DNA of 18,699 nt, taken from NCBI GenBank assembly GCA_046262315.1, contig JBHEMZ010000013.1:1-18699 (forward strand), in the 5' to 3' direction. The notes beneath the pieces were generated by a model, which was not told the DNA's origin, made no database searches, and worked only from the letters and a program-made list of their open reading frames with translations. Position 1 is the stretch's first letter. Each line of letters opens with the position of its first letter. Shown here one piece after another: positions 1 to 6,113 of this stretch. The stretch is from JACVRM01 sp046262315. GTDB taxonomy: Bacteria > Actinomycetota > Thermoleophilia > Gaiellales > Gaiellaceae. The position numbers were made by a program, and so were the translations under genes.

Positions 1-37
1 CTTCGGGAAGAAGGTGCTGCCGCATTTCCGCGACTGA
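1..37 (+). CDS. 3' end of a probable luciferase-like monooxygenase (partial)
   Basis: Only the last eleven residues are visible (FGKKVLPHFRD, then TGA at 35-37); the gene begins before the window. A C-terminus of the form F-x-x-x-V-x-P-x-x-R is common in LLM-class flavin-dependent oxidoreductases (bacterial luciferase-like, F420- or FMN-dependent). The suggestion rests on that resemblance alone. The following M20 gene begins almost at once in another frame, so the two are probably co-transcribed. Confidence 0.35.
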   Translation, partial: FGKKVLPHFRD

Positions 38-89
38 CCTGACGTCCCATGTCCGCGAGGACCGGCTCGTCGCGCTCGCGGTCGACCTG

Positions 90-1259
90 GTGTCCGTGCC
101 GAGCCCGACCGGGCGCGAGCAGGCGATGGGCGAGCGGATGCGCGACGAGCTCGAGTCGGCGGGCCTGCGGATGCAATGGCAGGAGGTCGAGGACGGCCGC
201 GCGAACGTGCTCGGCACCTGGCCGGGGACCGGCGGCGGGCCGACGCTGATGTTCAACGGGCATCTCGACACCTCGTACTCCGGGCGCGAGCCGTGGCTCC
301 AGGGCATTCCCGGTTTCCAGCCGGAGGGGTTCGAGCGGGACGGGCGCATCTACGGGCTGGGGATCTCGAACATGAAGGGCGCGCTCGCGTGCTACGTCGA
401 GGCGGTGCGGGCGCTCCAGGATGCCCGCGTGCGCCTCCAGGGCGACCTGATCGTGGCCGCCGTCGTCGGGGAGATCGAAAAGACGCAGTGGGGCGAGGAC
501 TTCCGCGGCAAGCAGTACCGCGGCTACGCGGCGGGGAGCCGGCACCTCGTGACGCATGGCGGCATCGCCGACATGTGCCTGCTCGGGGAGCCGACCGAGC
601 TCAAGGTGGTGCTCGGCCATTACGGCGCCATGTGGGTGCGATTCTCGACACGCGGGCCGTTTGTGCACACGGCGTTCTCGGACGGCCGACTGGGCCTGAA
701 CGCCATCGTCCGGCTGCGCGACGTGCTCGAGGCGGTGCTCGGGTGGATCCCGGAGTGGGAGGAGCGCGCCTCCTACCGCGGCCTGCGCGGGGTCGTGAAC
801 GTGGGGGCGGTGCGGGGAGGCTTCCCGTGGCGTGTGTCGCGGACGCCGGGGCGCGCCGACCTGTTCCTCGACGTGCGCGTGCCGCCCACGATGGCGATGA
901 CCGAGGCGCGCACGGCCGTGACGGAGCTGGCCTCGTCTCTGCGAAGGCGCTTTCCCGAGCACGGCGTCGAGGCCGAGATCTACGTCAGCGCGCCGGGCTC
1001 CGAGATCGACGAGGGCCACGAGCTCGTTCGAGCAGTCGACGAGAGTGCCCGCGAGGTGTTTGGCCGCGCGCCGGAGCGCGACGTGGTGCGCTGGTTCTCA
1101 GACGCTTCCGTCCTGTCCCGCTACGGCGTGGCGACTCTGAATTACGGGCCCTCGAGCGGGCTGCCCGGCAGCGAGGGCGAGAGCATGGAGATCCGCTCGC
1201 TCGTCGACACGGCGCGCGTGTACGCACTGACGGCGGCGCGCGTCTGCGGTTCCGGTTGA
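90..1259 (+). CDS. M20-family amidohydrolase/deacylase with a non-standard metal site
   Basis: Numbering here uses GTG at 90 (389 aa). The protein has the two-domain M20 (ArgE/DapE/CPG2-like) layout. FNGHLDT at 56-62 supplies metal ligand H58 and D60. GLGISNMKGALA at 89-100 takes the place of the usual G-x-x-D-M-K-G. GEIE at 127-130 takes the place of the acidic EE pair, and LGEPTE follows near 170. M20 enzymes hydrolyse N-acyl amino acids, N-acetylornithine, succinyl-diaminopimelate or dipeptides; the substrate here is unknown. The bridging Asp is Asn (N94), and the C-terminal segment GPSSGLPGSEGESMEI lacks the usual ligand His, so this is an atypical subgroup. The start is doubtful. Family-like sequence REDRLVALAVDLV continues upstream in the same frame from about position 54, but no ATG, GTG or TTG is available there. 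The gene leads a tight plus-strand run. Confidence 0.85.
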   Translation: MSVPSPTGREQAMGERMRDELESAGLRMQWQEVEDGRANVLGTWPGTGGGPTLMFNGHLDTSYSGREPWLQGIPGFQPEGFERDGRIYGLGISNMKGALACYVEAVRALQDARVRLQGDLIVAAVVGEIEKTQWGEDFRGKQYRGYAAGSRHLVTHGGIADMCLLGEPTELKVVLGHYGAMWVRFSTRGPFVHTAFSDGRLGLNAIVRLRDVLEAVLGWIPEWEERASYRGLRGVVNVGAVRGGFPWRVSRTPGRADLFLDVRVPPTMAMTEARTAVTELASSLRRRFPEHGVEAEIYVSAPGSEIDEGHELVRAVDESAREVFGRAPERDVVRWFSDASVLSRYGVATLNYGPSSGLPGSEGESMEIRSLVDTARVYALTAARVCGSG

Positions 1260-1282
1260 CCGCAACTGTCGTCTTTCGAGAG

Positions 1283-1843
1283 ATGCTCGACCGCTGGCTG
1301 CCGGAGTACGAGTTCTCGGAGCGCCACGAGGTGCTGATCGCGGCGCCGCCTAAGGCTGTCGATCGCGCGCTGCGCGAGGTGTCGCTGGCCGAGGTGCCTG
1401 TTGTGCGGACGCTCATGAGGCTGCGCGCGCTGCCGGCGCGGCTTCGCGGCCGGCAGCTCTCGCAGCGGCGGCCGTTCGTCGAGCTCATGTGTGAAGGGCT
1501 GGGCGGAACGGTGCTCTTGGACCGGCCGGGAGAGGAGCTCGTCGTTGGGCTCGCCGGCCAGTTCTGGAAGGTGAGGGGCGACGTGGTCAGGTTCGGCAGC
1601 GCGGAGGAGTTTGAACGGTACGACCGCCCGGACGTCGCCCGGGCCGTGCTCGGCTTCGAGCTGGCGCAGCGCCCCGGCGCCGTCCGGCTGGTCACGGTGA
1701 CGCGCGTCCATGTGGCGGACGAGGCGGCGCGGCGGCGGTTCGCCCGCTACTGGCTCGTCGTGCGCCCGTTCAGCGGGCTGATCCGCGTGACGTTCCTGCG
1801 TGCCGTGAAGCGGCATGCTGAGGCGTACGATCGGGCTCCGTGA
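1283..1843 (+). CDS. START/SRPBCC-like protein of unknown function
   Basis: ATG at 1283 gives 186 aa, 23 bp after the M20 stop, with a purine-rich GAGAG directly before the start. The N-terminus (YEFSERHEVLIAAPPKAVDRA) has the form typical of SRPBCC/polyketide-cyclase-like proteins, in which a first beta strand is followed by A-P-x-x-V-x-x-A. The segment GLAGQFWKV is near 90. The C-terminal part, FARYWLVVRPFSGLIRVTFLR, resembles the end of several uncharacterised actinobacterial proteins that could belong to DUF2867 or a related START-clan group. No catalytic residue can be named. A hydrophobic-ligand pocket is the usual property of the fold, but no ligand can be inferred. The stop overlaps the start of the peroxiredoxin gene by 4 bp, so the two are translationally coupled. 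Confidence 0.7.
   Translation: MLDRWLPEYEFSERHEVLIAAPPKAVDRALREVSLAEVPVVRTLMRLRALPARLRGRQLSQRRPFVELMCEGLGGTVLLDRPGEELVVGLAGQFWKVRGDVVRFGSAEEFERYDRPDVARAVLGFELAQRPGAVRLVTVTRVHVADEAARRRFARYWLVVRPFSGLIRVTFLRAVKRHAEAYDRAP
1826..1831 (+). promoter_or_regulatory. Possible -10 hexamer (TACGAT) before the peroxiredoxin gene
   Basis: TACGAT fits the actinobacterial -10 consensus TAnnnT and ends 8 nt before GTG 1840, the spacing expected of a leaderless transcript. It lies inside the end of the preceding gene, so it would be an internal promoter. No -35 element was assigned. Confidence 0.25.
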
Positions 1844-2397
1844 GCGCCGACCCGTACACGCTGCCGCCTGATCTGCCGGTGCCGGAGGACGACGGCGGCG
1901 CCGACCACCTGCCGGGGAGGCGGCTGCCGTCGCTTCGGCTCGAGTCGTCGCAAGGGCCGGTTGACCTCGCCGAGCTCGCCGCCGGCCGGCTCGTGCTCTA
2001 CGCCTACCCGCGCGCAGGGACGCCCGGTCGGCCCTCGCCCCCTGGCTGGGATCAGATTCCGGGCGCGCGCGGCTGCACGCCGCAGTCGTGCGCGTTCCGT
2101 GACCACGAGGCCGAGCTCGCAACGCTGGGCGCCCGAGTCGCAGGGCTGTCGGCGCAGCCGCTGGACGAGCAGGTCGAGTTCGCCGAGCGGACCCACATCG
2201 CCTACCCGGTGATCGCCGATCCAAAGCTCCGACTCGGCAGAGCGCTGGCGTTGCCGACCTTCGACGTAGCAGGCCAGACGCTGTACAAGCGGCTGGCGCT
2301 CGTCGCCGAGCGCGGCGAGATCGTCAAGGTCTTCTACCCGGTGTTCCCTCCCGACCGGAACGCCGCCGACGTGATCGCCTGGCTCCGTGGCCGCTGA
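1840..2397 (+). CDS. Peroxiredoxin (AhpC/TSA, redoxin family)
   Basis: GTG at 1840 gives 185 aa, overlapping the previous stop by GTGA. The thioredoxin-like fold begins with LVLYAYPRAGTPG at 51-63. The reactive pair lies in GCTPQSC, with C79 the expected peroxidatic cysteine and C84 the expected resolving cysteine, the C-x4-C spacing of Prx Q/BCP-type enzymes. The catalytic TPGCT-type loop is interrupted by about 14 residues (RPSPPGWDQIPGAR), as in a recognisable redoxin subgroup. LPTFDVAGQTLYKR and a C-terminal VFPPDRNAADVIAWL follow. The enzyme would reduce hydrogen peroxide or organic hydroperoxides using thioredoxin-like donors in the cytoplasm. Its stop overlaps the HIT gene by 11 bp. 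A detoxifying role beside flavin oxidoreductases is plausible but inferred. Confidence 0.88.
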   Translation: MSADPYTLPPDLPVPEDDGGADHLPGRRLPSLRLESSQGPVDLAELAAGRLVLYAYPRAGTPGRPSPPGWDQIPGARGCTPQSCAFRDHEAELATLGARVAGLSAQPLDEQVEFAERTHIAYPVIADPKLRLGRALALPTFDVAGQTLYKRLALVAERGEIVKVFYPVFPPDRNAADVIAWLRGR

Positions 2398-2824
2398 CTG
2401 TCTCATCTGCAGGCAGGTCGGCGGCGACCTCGTCGGCGGGCTGTTGATCGACGAGCCGCTCGTCGCGGGCTTCCATCTGCCGCCGCTCGAGGAGTATCCC
2501 CGCCAGCTCCTCGGCCACGTCATGGTGGTGCCGCGACGTCACGCACCGGGCTGGGCCGACCTGGCGGACGAGGAGGCGGCGGCGACCGGTGTGGCGATCA
2601 CCCAGCTTGCTCGGGCTCTGCGGGCGACGCTCGACCTCGAGCGCGTCTACTCCGCTGCGATCGGTCACCGCGTGCCCCACCTGCACGTGCACGTCGTCCC
2701 GCGCTATCAGGGGACGCCGGCCGAGTTGGGGTGGATGGAGTCGCGCGAGTGGGAGGGTGCGCCGCACGGCGCGACAGAGGAAATCGTGGAGCTGGTCGGG
2801 CGGCTGCGCGACACGCTCGCGTAG
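2387..2824 (+). CDS. HIT-family nucleotide hydrolase/transferase
   Basis: GTG at 2387 (145 aa) lies 11 bp inside the end of the peroxiredoxin gene. The histidine-triad motif HLHVHVVPR is at 98-106, with H98, H100 and H102 forming the triad. The N-terminal C-x-x-C (C5, C8) with the downstream histidines suggests the structural zinc site found in many bacterial HIT proteins. GHVMVVPRRHAP at 43-54 is the conserved strand-and-turn before the catalytic core. HIT proteins hydrolyse nucleoside phosphoramidates, Ap4A-type dinucleotides or adenylated intermediates. The exact substrate cannot be read from the sequence. The gene ends 9 bp before the FAH-family start. Confidence 0.9.
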   Translation: MAADCLICRQVGGDLVGGLLIDEPLVAGFHLPPLEEYPRQLLGHVMVVPRRHAPGWADLADEEAAATGVAITQLARALRATLDLERVYSAAIGHRVPHLHVHVVPRYQGTPAELGWMESREWEGAPHGATEEIVELVGRLRDTLA

Positions 2825-2827
2825 CAT
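2822..2827 (+). promoter_or_regulatory. Possible leaderless -10 hexamer (TAGCAT) for the FAH-family gene
   Basis: TAGCAT matches TAnnnT and is followed by exactly 6 nt before GTG 2834. This is the arrangement expected when transcription starts at the first base of the start codon. No Shine-Dalgarno is visible between the HIT stop and this start. The first T-A-G of the hexamer is the stop codon of the HIT gene, so the match may be coincidental. Confidence 0.3.
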
Positions 2828-2833
2828 CGCCGC

Positions 2834-3718
2834 GTGCGCCTGGCGACGTTCGAGGTGGGCGGGGAGGTCGTTGTGGGCGACGTCCGGGGCGATGAGCTCG
2901 CGGAGCGCGACGTCTCGGACATGCGGACGCTCTTCGAGCGCGGCGGCCCCGCTCGGGCGGGCGAAACGGGCCGGAGCTGGCCGCTTGCCGAGGGCCGCCT
3001 GCGCGCGCCGATCATCCCGAAGAAGTTCTTTCACACCGCGGGCAACTTCCGCGAGCACGAGGACGAGTCGAAGCGCGTCGGCTGGTCGCACAAGATCGCG
3101 CCGTGGATCGTGTTCTTCCAGAACGTCGACGCGATCGTGGGGCCGGACGACCCGGTCGTCTATCCCGAGCACCTGACCGAGGAGCTCGACTACGAGCTCG
3201 AGCTCGCAGTGGTGATATCGAAGCCCGGCCGCTGGTTCGGGCCCCAGGAGGCGCCGGACTACATCGGCGGCTACGTGGTCTTCAACGACATCACCGCGCG
3301 CGACATCCAGCGGCGCGAGATGGAGTCGGGCGTCTTCTCGTTCTGCAAGGCGATCGACACGTTCTGTCCGCTCGGCCCGTGGATCGTGACCCCCGACGAG
3401 ATCCCGGACGCGCACAACCTGGCGATGGAGCTGCGCGTCAACGGCGAGCCGCGGCAGGAGTCGCACTCGTCGCGCATGTCGGTGACGATCCCCCAGATCC
3501 TGTCGCACTACTCCGCGCTCGGCTACTCGGCGGGCGACGTCGTCTCGACGGGGACAGTGTCCGGCGTTGCCGGGTTCAGCGAGGACGCGGCGTCGCTCTA
3601 CCTCAAGCCAGGCGACCTGATAGAGGCGGAAATCGAGGGCATCGGGGTGCTGCGGAACCCGGTCGTGTCGTGGCAGGAGGCGCACGGCGAGCCGGCTCCG
3701 CCGCGTGTCCGCTGGTAG
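2834..3718 (+). CDS. Fumarylacetoacetate hydrolase-family protein
   Basis: GTG at 2834 gives 294 aa. The C-terminal FAH domain is complete. LDYELELAVVI at 118-128 carries the metal ligands E121 and E123, and FNDITARDIQ at 150-159 carries the third ligand D152. KAIDTFCPLGPW at 172-183 matches the conserved K-x-x-D-x-F-x-P-L-G-P segment, and STGTVSGVAG at 238-247 corresponds to the glycine-rich TGTPxGVG loop. Members cleave or decarboxylate beta-keto acid-type substrates (acylpyruvates, fumarylacetoacetate, 2-oxo-dioic acids, 2-keto-3-deoxy sugar acids) with Mg2+ or Mn2+. The N-terminal 60 residues are the usual variable domain. Its place in a run with M20 and M24 hydrolases suggests a ring-cleavage or side-chain catabolic step, but the substrate is unknown. 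Confidence 0.88.
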   Translation: MRLATFEVGGEVVVGDVRGDELAERDVSDMRTLFERGGPARAGETGRSWPLAEGRLRAPIIPKKFFHTAGNFREHEDESKRVGWSHKIAPWIVFFQNVDAIVGPDDPVVYPEHLTEELDYELELAVVISKPGRWFGPQEAPDYIGGYVVFNDITARDIQRREMESGVFSFCKAIDTFCPLGPWIVTPDEIPDAHNLAMELRVNGEPRQESHSSRMSVTIPQILSHYSALGYSAGDVVSTGTVSGVAGFSEDAASLYLKPGDLIEAEIEGIGVLRNPVVSWQEAHGEPAPPRVRW

Positions 3719-3722
3719 GCGC

Positions 3723-4002
3723 ATGCGCTGGCTCCGGGGACGCGATGAGACGGGCGAGGTGGATCATGACTTTCCGTCACCGGACGACGCGTCCGACGCT
3801 GAAGGACTCCTCCGCCTGAACTGCTGCTTCTGTGACCAGGAGGTTGGCCATGACGACATCGACCCCTGTGCACTCGTGTTTGTCCCCAGGTGGGGCAAAC
3901 AGAACGAGGCCGAGCAGCAGTTCTTCTGCCACGTCGAGTGTTTTCGGCGTTGGCGCATCCCATGCAGCGCATCTCTACGTGCTCGACGAAGACGTCGAAT
4001 GA
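3723..4002 (+). pseudogene. Small Cys-rich zinc-finger-like protein, apparently frameshifted
   Basis: ATG at 3723, 4 bp after the FAH stop, opens a small protein with LNCCFCDQEV near residues 33-42 and FFCHVECF near 68-75. The paired C-x-x-C and C-H-x-x-C groups are a likely zinc-binding pair. After CFRR (to about 3950) the frame runs into Arg-rich, non-family-like sequence and continues to a stop at 4074-4076. One base over, in frame +1, the sequence reads ASHAAHLYVLDEDVE followed by TGA at 4000-4002. That looks like the natural acidic C-terminus of this small actinobacterial family, judged from memory of its members. Removing one base between about 3939 and 3953 joins both parts into roughly 93 residues. 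Function is unknown. An assembly indel or a true lesion are both possible; if it is real, the encoded product is the longer, altered 117-residue form ending at 4076. Confidence 0.55.
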
Positions 4003-4072
4003 TGCAGGCCCTGCCGCTGGGCTCGCCTGGGCTCGTCAGAATCGTTGCGGCTCGACAACCCGCCGAGACGCA

Positions 4073-5239
4073 TTGAGCTGGCCGCGTGACCAGGCGAAGC
4101 TCGAGCGCGTGCGCACGCTCATGGCCGAGCACGACCTCGACGCACTCGTCGTACGGGCGCCCGACAACGTCGTCTACCTCTCGAACTACTGGCCGATGAA
4201 GGGCTACGACGTGGTCGTCTTCGGACGGGACGGCCACACGACGCTCGCGGCGCTCGAGCCACAGGCCGACGATGCGGCGCGCCAGGCGTGGACGGACGAC
4301 ATCCGGCTCTTCGCCGGCTATGACGAGCGTGATCCTCGCCCGCCGGTGGCGCGGGCCGTCGAGGTCGTCCAGGTGGCGGTCCGCGAGCGCGGCTACGAGC
4401 GCATCGGACTCGAGCTCTCGCTCGGCACGCAGGCGTCCGACCGCATGGTCGGCGAGCCGACGACCTACACGCACGAGTGGTTCCACTCCTTCGGCAGGCA
4501 GGTCGAGGATGCGACGCCGCTCCTCGTCGAGGCGCGTGCGGTCAAGACGGCGCAGGAGATCGAGCGCATGCGGCTCGCGAATGAGCTCGCCGCGCTCGCC
4601 ATGGAGCACGTCGCCGAGCACGTCCGGCCGGGGATGAAGGAGAGCGAGGCAGCAGCGTTCTGGGAGGGCTTCGTACACGGCGCCGGCACGGGTTTCGAAG
4701 GCAAGGTCGAGCTGGCGCGCGGCTTCGCACTTGTCTGGTCGGGGCCGGGAATCCGCACCTTCACGGCGACCGGCGCCCGGCCCGTGCAGGAGCACGAGCC
4801 GACGCTCTTCGAGATCTGGGTCTGCGCCGACGGTTACTGGTGCGACCATACGAAGAATCTGTGCCCGGGCCGGCTCACTCCCGAGTACGAGCGTCTGCTC
4901 GAGCTGCTGCTCGAGACGCTCGACGCAGCGGTCGCGCACCTACGGCCCGGCGCGAGCCTCGCCGAGCTCGACCGGCTGATCCGCGCCCGGCTCGCGGAGG
5001 GCGGCTACGCCGGACAGCCGTCACACCCGGTGGCGCACGGTGTAGGCGCTCGGGCGCACGAGCCGCCGTACGCGCACCAGGCGGGAAGCGGCGAGGTCGA
5101 GGCGGGCATGGTGCTGGCGATCGAGCCGGGCGCTTACTGGGAGGGGGGCGGCGGCCTGCGCGTCGAGGACAACTTCCTCGTTACGGCCGACGGCGTCGAG
5201 AAACTGTGTCGATTCCCCGACGACTTCCGCACCCTGTGA
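4073..5239 (+). CDS. M24-family hydrolase (Xaa-Pro dipeptidase/creatinase fold)
   Basis: The frame is open upstream, but the family-like sequence begins around TTG 4073 (388 aa): a helix QAKLERVRTLMAEHDLDALVV, then DNVVYLSNYWPMKGYDVVVF. The next start, GTG 4109, would cut into that helix. The N-terminal creatinase-N domain spans about 1-155 and the pita-bread M24 domain 160-388. Residues aligning with the five metal ligands of aminopeptidase P are E247 (FEIW, normally Asp), D258 (YWCDHTKN), H322 (HPVAHGVG), E351 (AIEPGAY) and E365 (RVEDNF). H329 in AHEPP matches the catalytic His. Four of five ligands are conserved and one is Asp-to-Glu. It may be a proline dipeptidase or another C-N hydrolase. 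It stands 70 bp after the small zinc protein and is followed by a terminator-like hairpin. Confidence 0.85.
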   Translation: MSWPRDQAKLERVRTLMAEHDLDALVVRAPDNVVYLSNYWPMKGYDVVVFGRDGHTTLAALEPQADDAARQAWTDDIRLFAGYDERDPRPPVARAVEVVQVAVRERGYERIGLELSLGTQASDRMVGEPTTYTHEWFHSFGRQVEDATPLLVEARAVKTAQEIERMRLANELAALAMEHVAEHVRPGMKESEAAAFWEGFVHGAGTGFEGKVELARGFALVWSGPGIRTFTATGARPVQEHEPTLFEIWVCADGYWCDHTKNLCPGRLTPEYERLLELLLETLDAAVAHLRPGASLAELDRLIRARLAEGGYAGQPSHPVAHGVGARAHEPPYAHQAGSGEVEAGMVLAIEPGAYWEGGGGLRVEDNFLVTADGVEKLCRFPDDFRTL

Positions 5240-5269
5240 GCCGGCCACACCCCCCGCCAGGTCCGCGCC

Positions 5270-5290
5270 CCACCCTCCCAAGGGGGGTGG
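5270..5290 (+). terminator. GC-rich hairpin after the M24 gene
   Basis: CCACCC pairs with GGGTGG, and a further CC/GG pairs inside after a bulged T. It begins 31 bp past the M24 stop. No T-tract follows, which is common for terminators in high-GC actinobacteria but leaves the call weak. Confidence 0.35.
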
Positions 5291-5333
5291 CCGCGCCGTC
5301 CTCCCGCTCGAGGCCGAGCCTACCCGCGCGTTG

Positions 5334-5374
5334 CGCGCGCGTCCTTGCCAGAACGGTGCCGAAAGACGCGCGCG
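5334..5374 (+). promoter_or_regulatory. 10-bp inverted repeat in the leader of the methyltransferase operon
   Basis: CGCGCGCGTC at 5334-5343 is exactly inverted by GACGCGCGCG at 5365-5374, with a 21-nt loop. It ends 10 bp before ATG 5385, so in the mRNA it would sit over or next to the ribosome-binding region. It could be a regulatory hairpin or an operator. The arms are alternating CG and therefore low complexity, so chance is a real alternative. Confidence 0.25.
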
Positions 5375-5384
5375 GAAGTCGGCG

Positions 5385-6113
5385 ATGAGCCAGGTCGGCC
5401 ACTTCGACGCTGTCGCGGCGCGGTACGAGGCGCTCCGCAACCCCGGACCGCTGTCGCGCTACGAGCGCCTCGACGAGTCGGGCGCCTTCGCAGGGACCCG
5501 CCTGCTCGACGTCGGCTGCGGCACGGGGGCGCACCTGCGCGTCTTCCAGGACCACTTCGGCTGCCGCATCAGCGGCGTCGACACCTCGTCTGCCATGCTC
5601 GCGGAGGCGCGCGCGAAGCTCCCAGATGTGGATCTTCGGCTCGCGCGGGCGGAGGAGCTCCCGTTCGCCGAGGGTGCGTTCGACCGGGCTGTGATGATGC
5701 TCGTCGTCCACCATCTCGACCGGCCGCGCGCGTTCGTCGAAGCCCACCGCGTCCTCACGCGCGGAGGTCGCCTCCTGATCCAGACTCCGGAGCCGGCCAT
5801 GTTCCCGCGTGCCTGGCTCGCGCCGCTCTTCCCGTCGTACGTGCGTGTCGAGCAGGCTCGCTTCCCGACGCGAGAGGCGCTCGAAGGCGAGTTGCGGGCC
5901 GCCGGATTCACAGCGGCCTCGACCACTAGCTACGCGGTCGACCGGAGCTTTGCGCGTGCGGAAGCGATCGAGCGCATCCGCGGCCGTTACGCGTCTACGT
6001 TCGACCACTTCAGCGACGAGGAGTACCGCGAGGGGCTCGCCCGCGCCGAGCGCGACCTGCCCGACCCCGTCGAGTACACGGTGGAGATGCTCGTCGTACG
6101 GGCCGATCGGTGA
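5385..6113 (+). CDS. Class I SAM-dependent methyltransferase
   Basis: ATG at 5385 gives 242 aa and fits the usual start MSQVGHFDAVAARYE; the frame runs further upstream, but through GC-rich spacer. Motif I is LLDVGCGTG at 40-48 (SAM-binding glycine loop), followed by the acidic post-I residue in GVDTSSAML near 64-72. AEELPFAEGAFD, near 88-99, is the motif that binds the adenine ring, and VHHLDRP lies close to the active site. This is the Methyltransf_11 (UbiE/BioC-like) fold. The acceptor cannot be predicted. Its stop overlaps the next start by 4 bp (GTGA), making it the first gene of a five-gene coupled unit with a homocitrate-synthase-like enzyme, an AKR, an OCD-family reductase and a threonine-dehydratase-family lyase. 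Confidence 0.88.
   Translation: MSQVGHFDAVAARYEALRNPGPLSRYERLDESGAFAGTRLLDVGCGTGAHLRVFQDHFGCRISGVDTSSAMLAEARAKLPDVDLRLARAEELPFAEGAFDRAVMMLVVHHLDRPRAFVEAHRVLTRGGRLLIQTPEPAMFPRAWLAPLFPSYVRVEQARFPTREALEGELRAAGFTAASTTSYAVDRSFARAEAIERIRGRYASTFDHFSDEEYREGLARAERDLPDPVEYTVEMLVVRADR

Noticed and set aside
49..249. Short open frame beginning at ATG 49
   Set aside because: The Arg/Ser-rich translation is out of frame with the M20 protein; the ATG is interesting only as a possible displaced M20 start.
2324..3724. Long minus-strand open frame (466 codons) opposite the HIT and FAH genes
   Set aside because: It is antisense to two well-supported enzymes, its translation is Arg/His/Asp-rich with no recognisable domain, and GC-rich third positions create such shadows throughout this window.
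3764..4939. Minus-strand open frame of 391 codons opposite the first M24 gene
   Set aside because: The plus strand carries clear M24 motifs; the antisense translation has no motif and is strongly Arg/Leu-biased.
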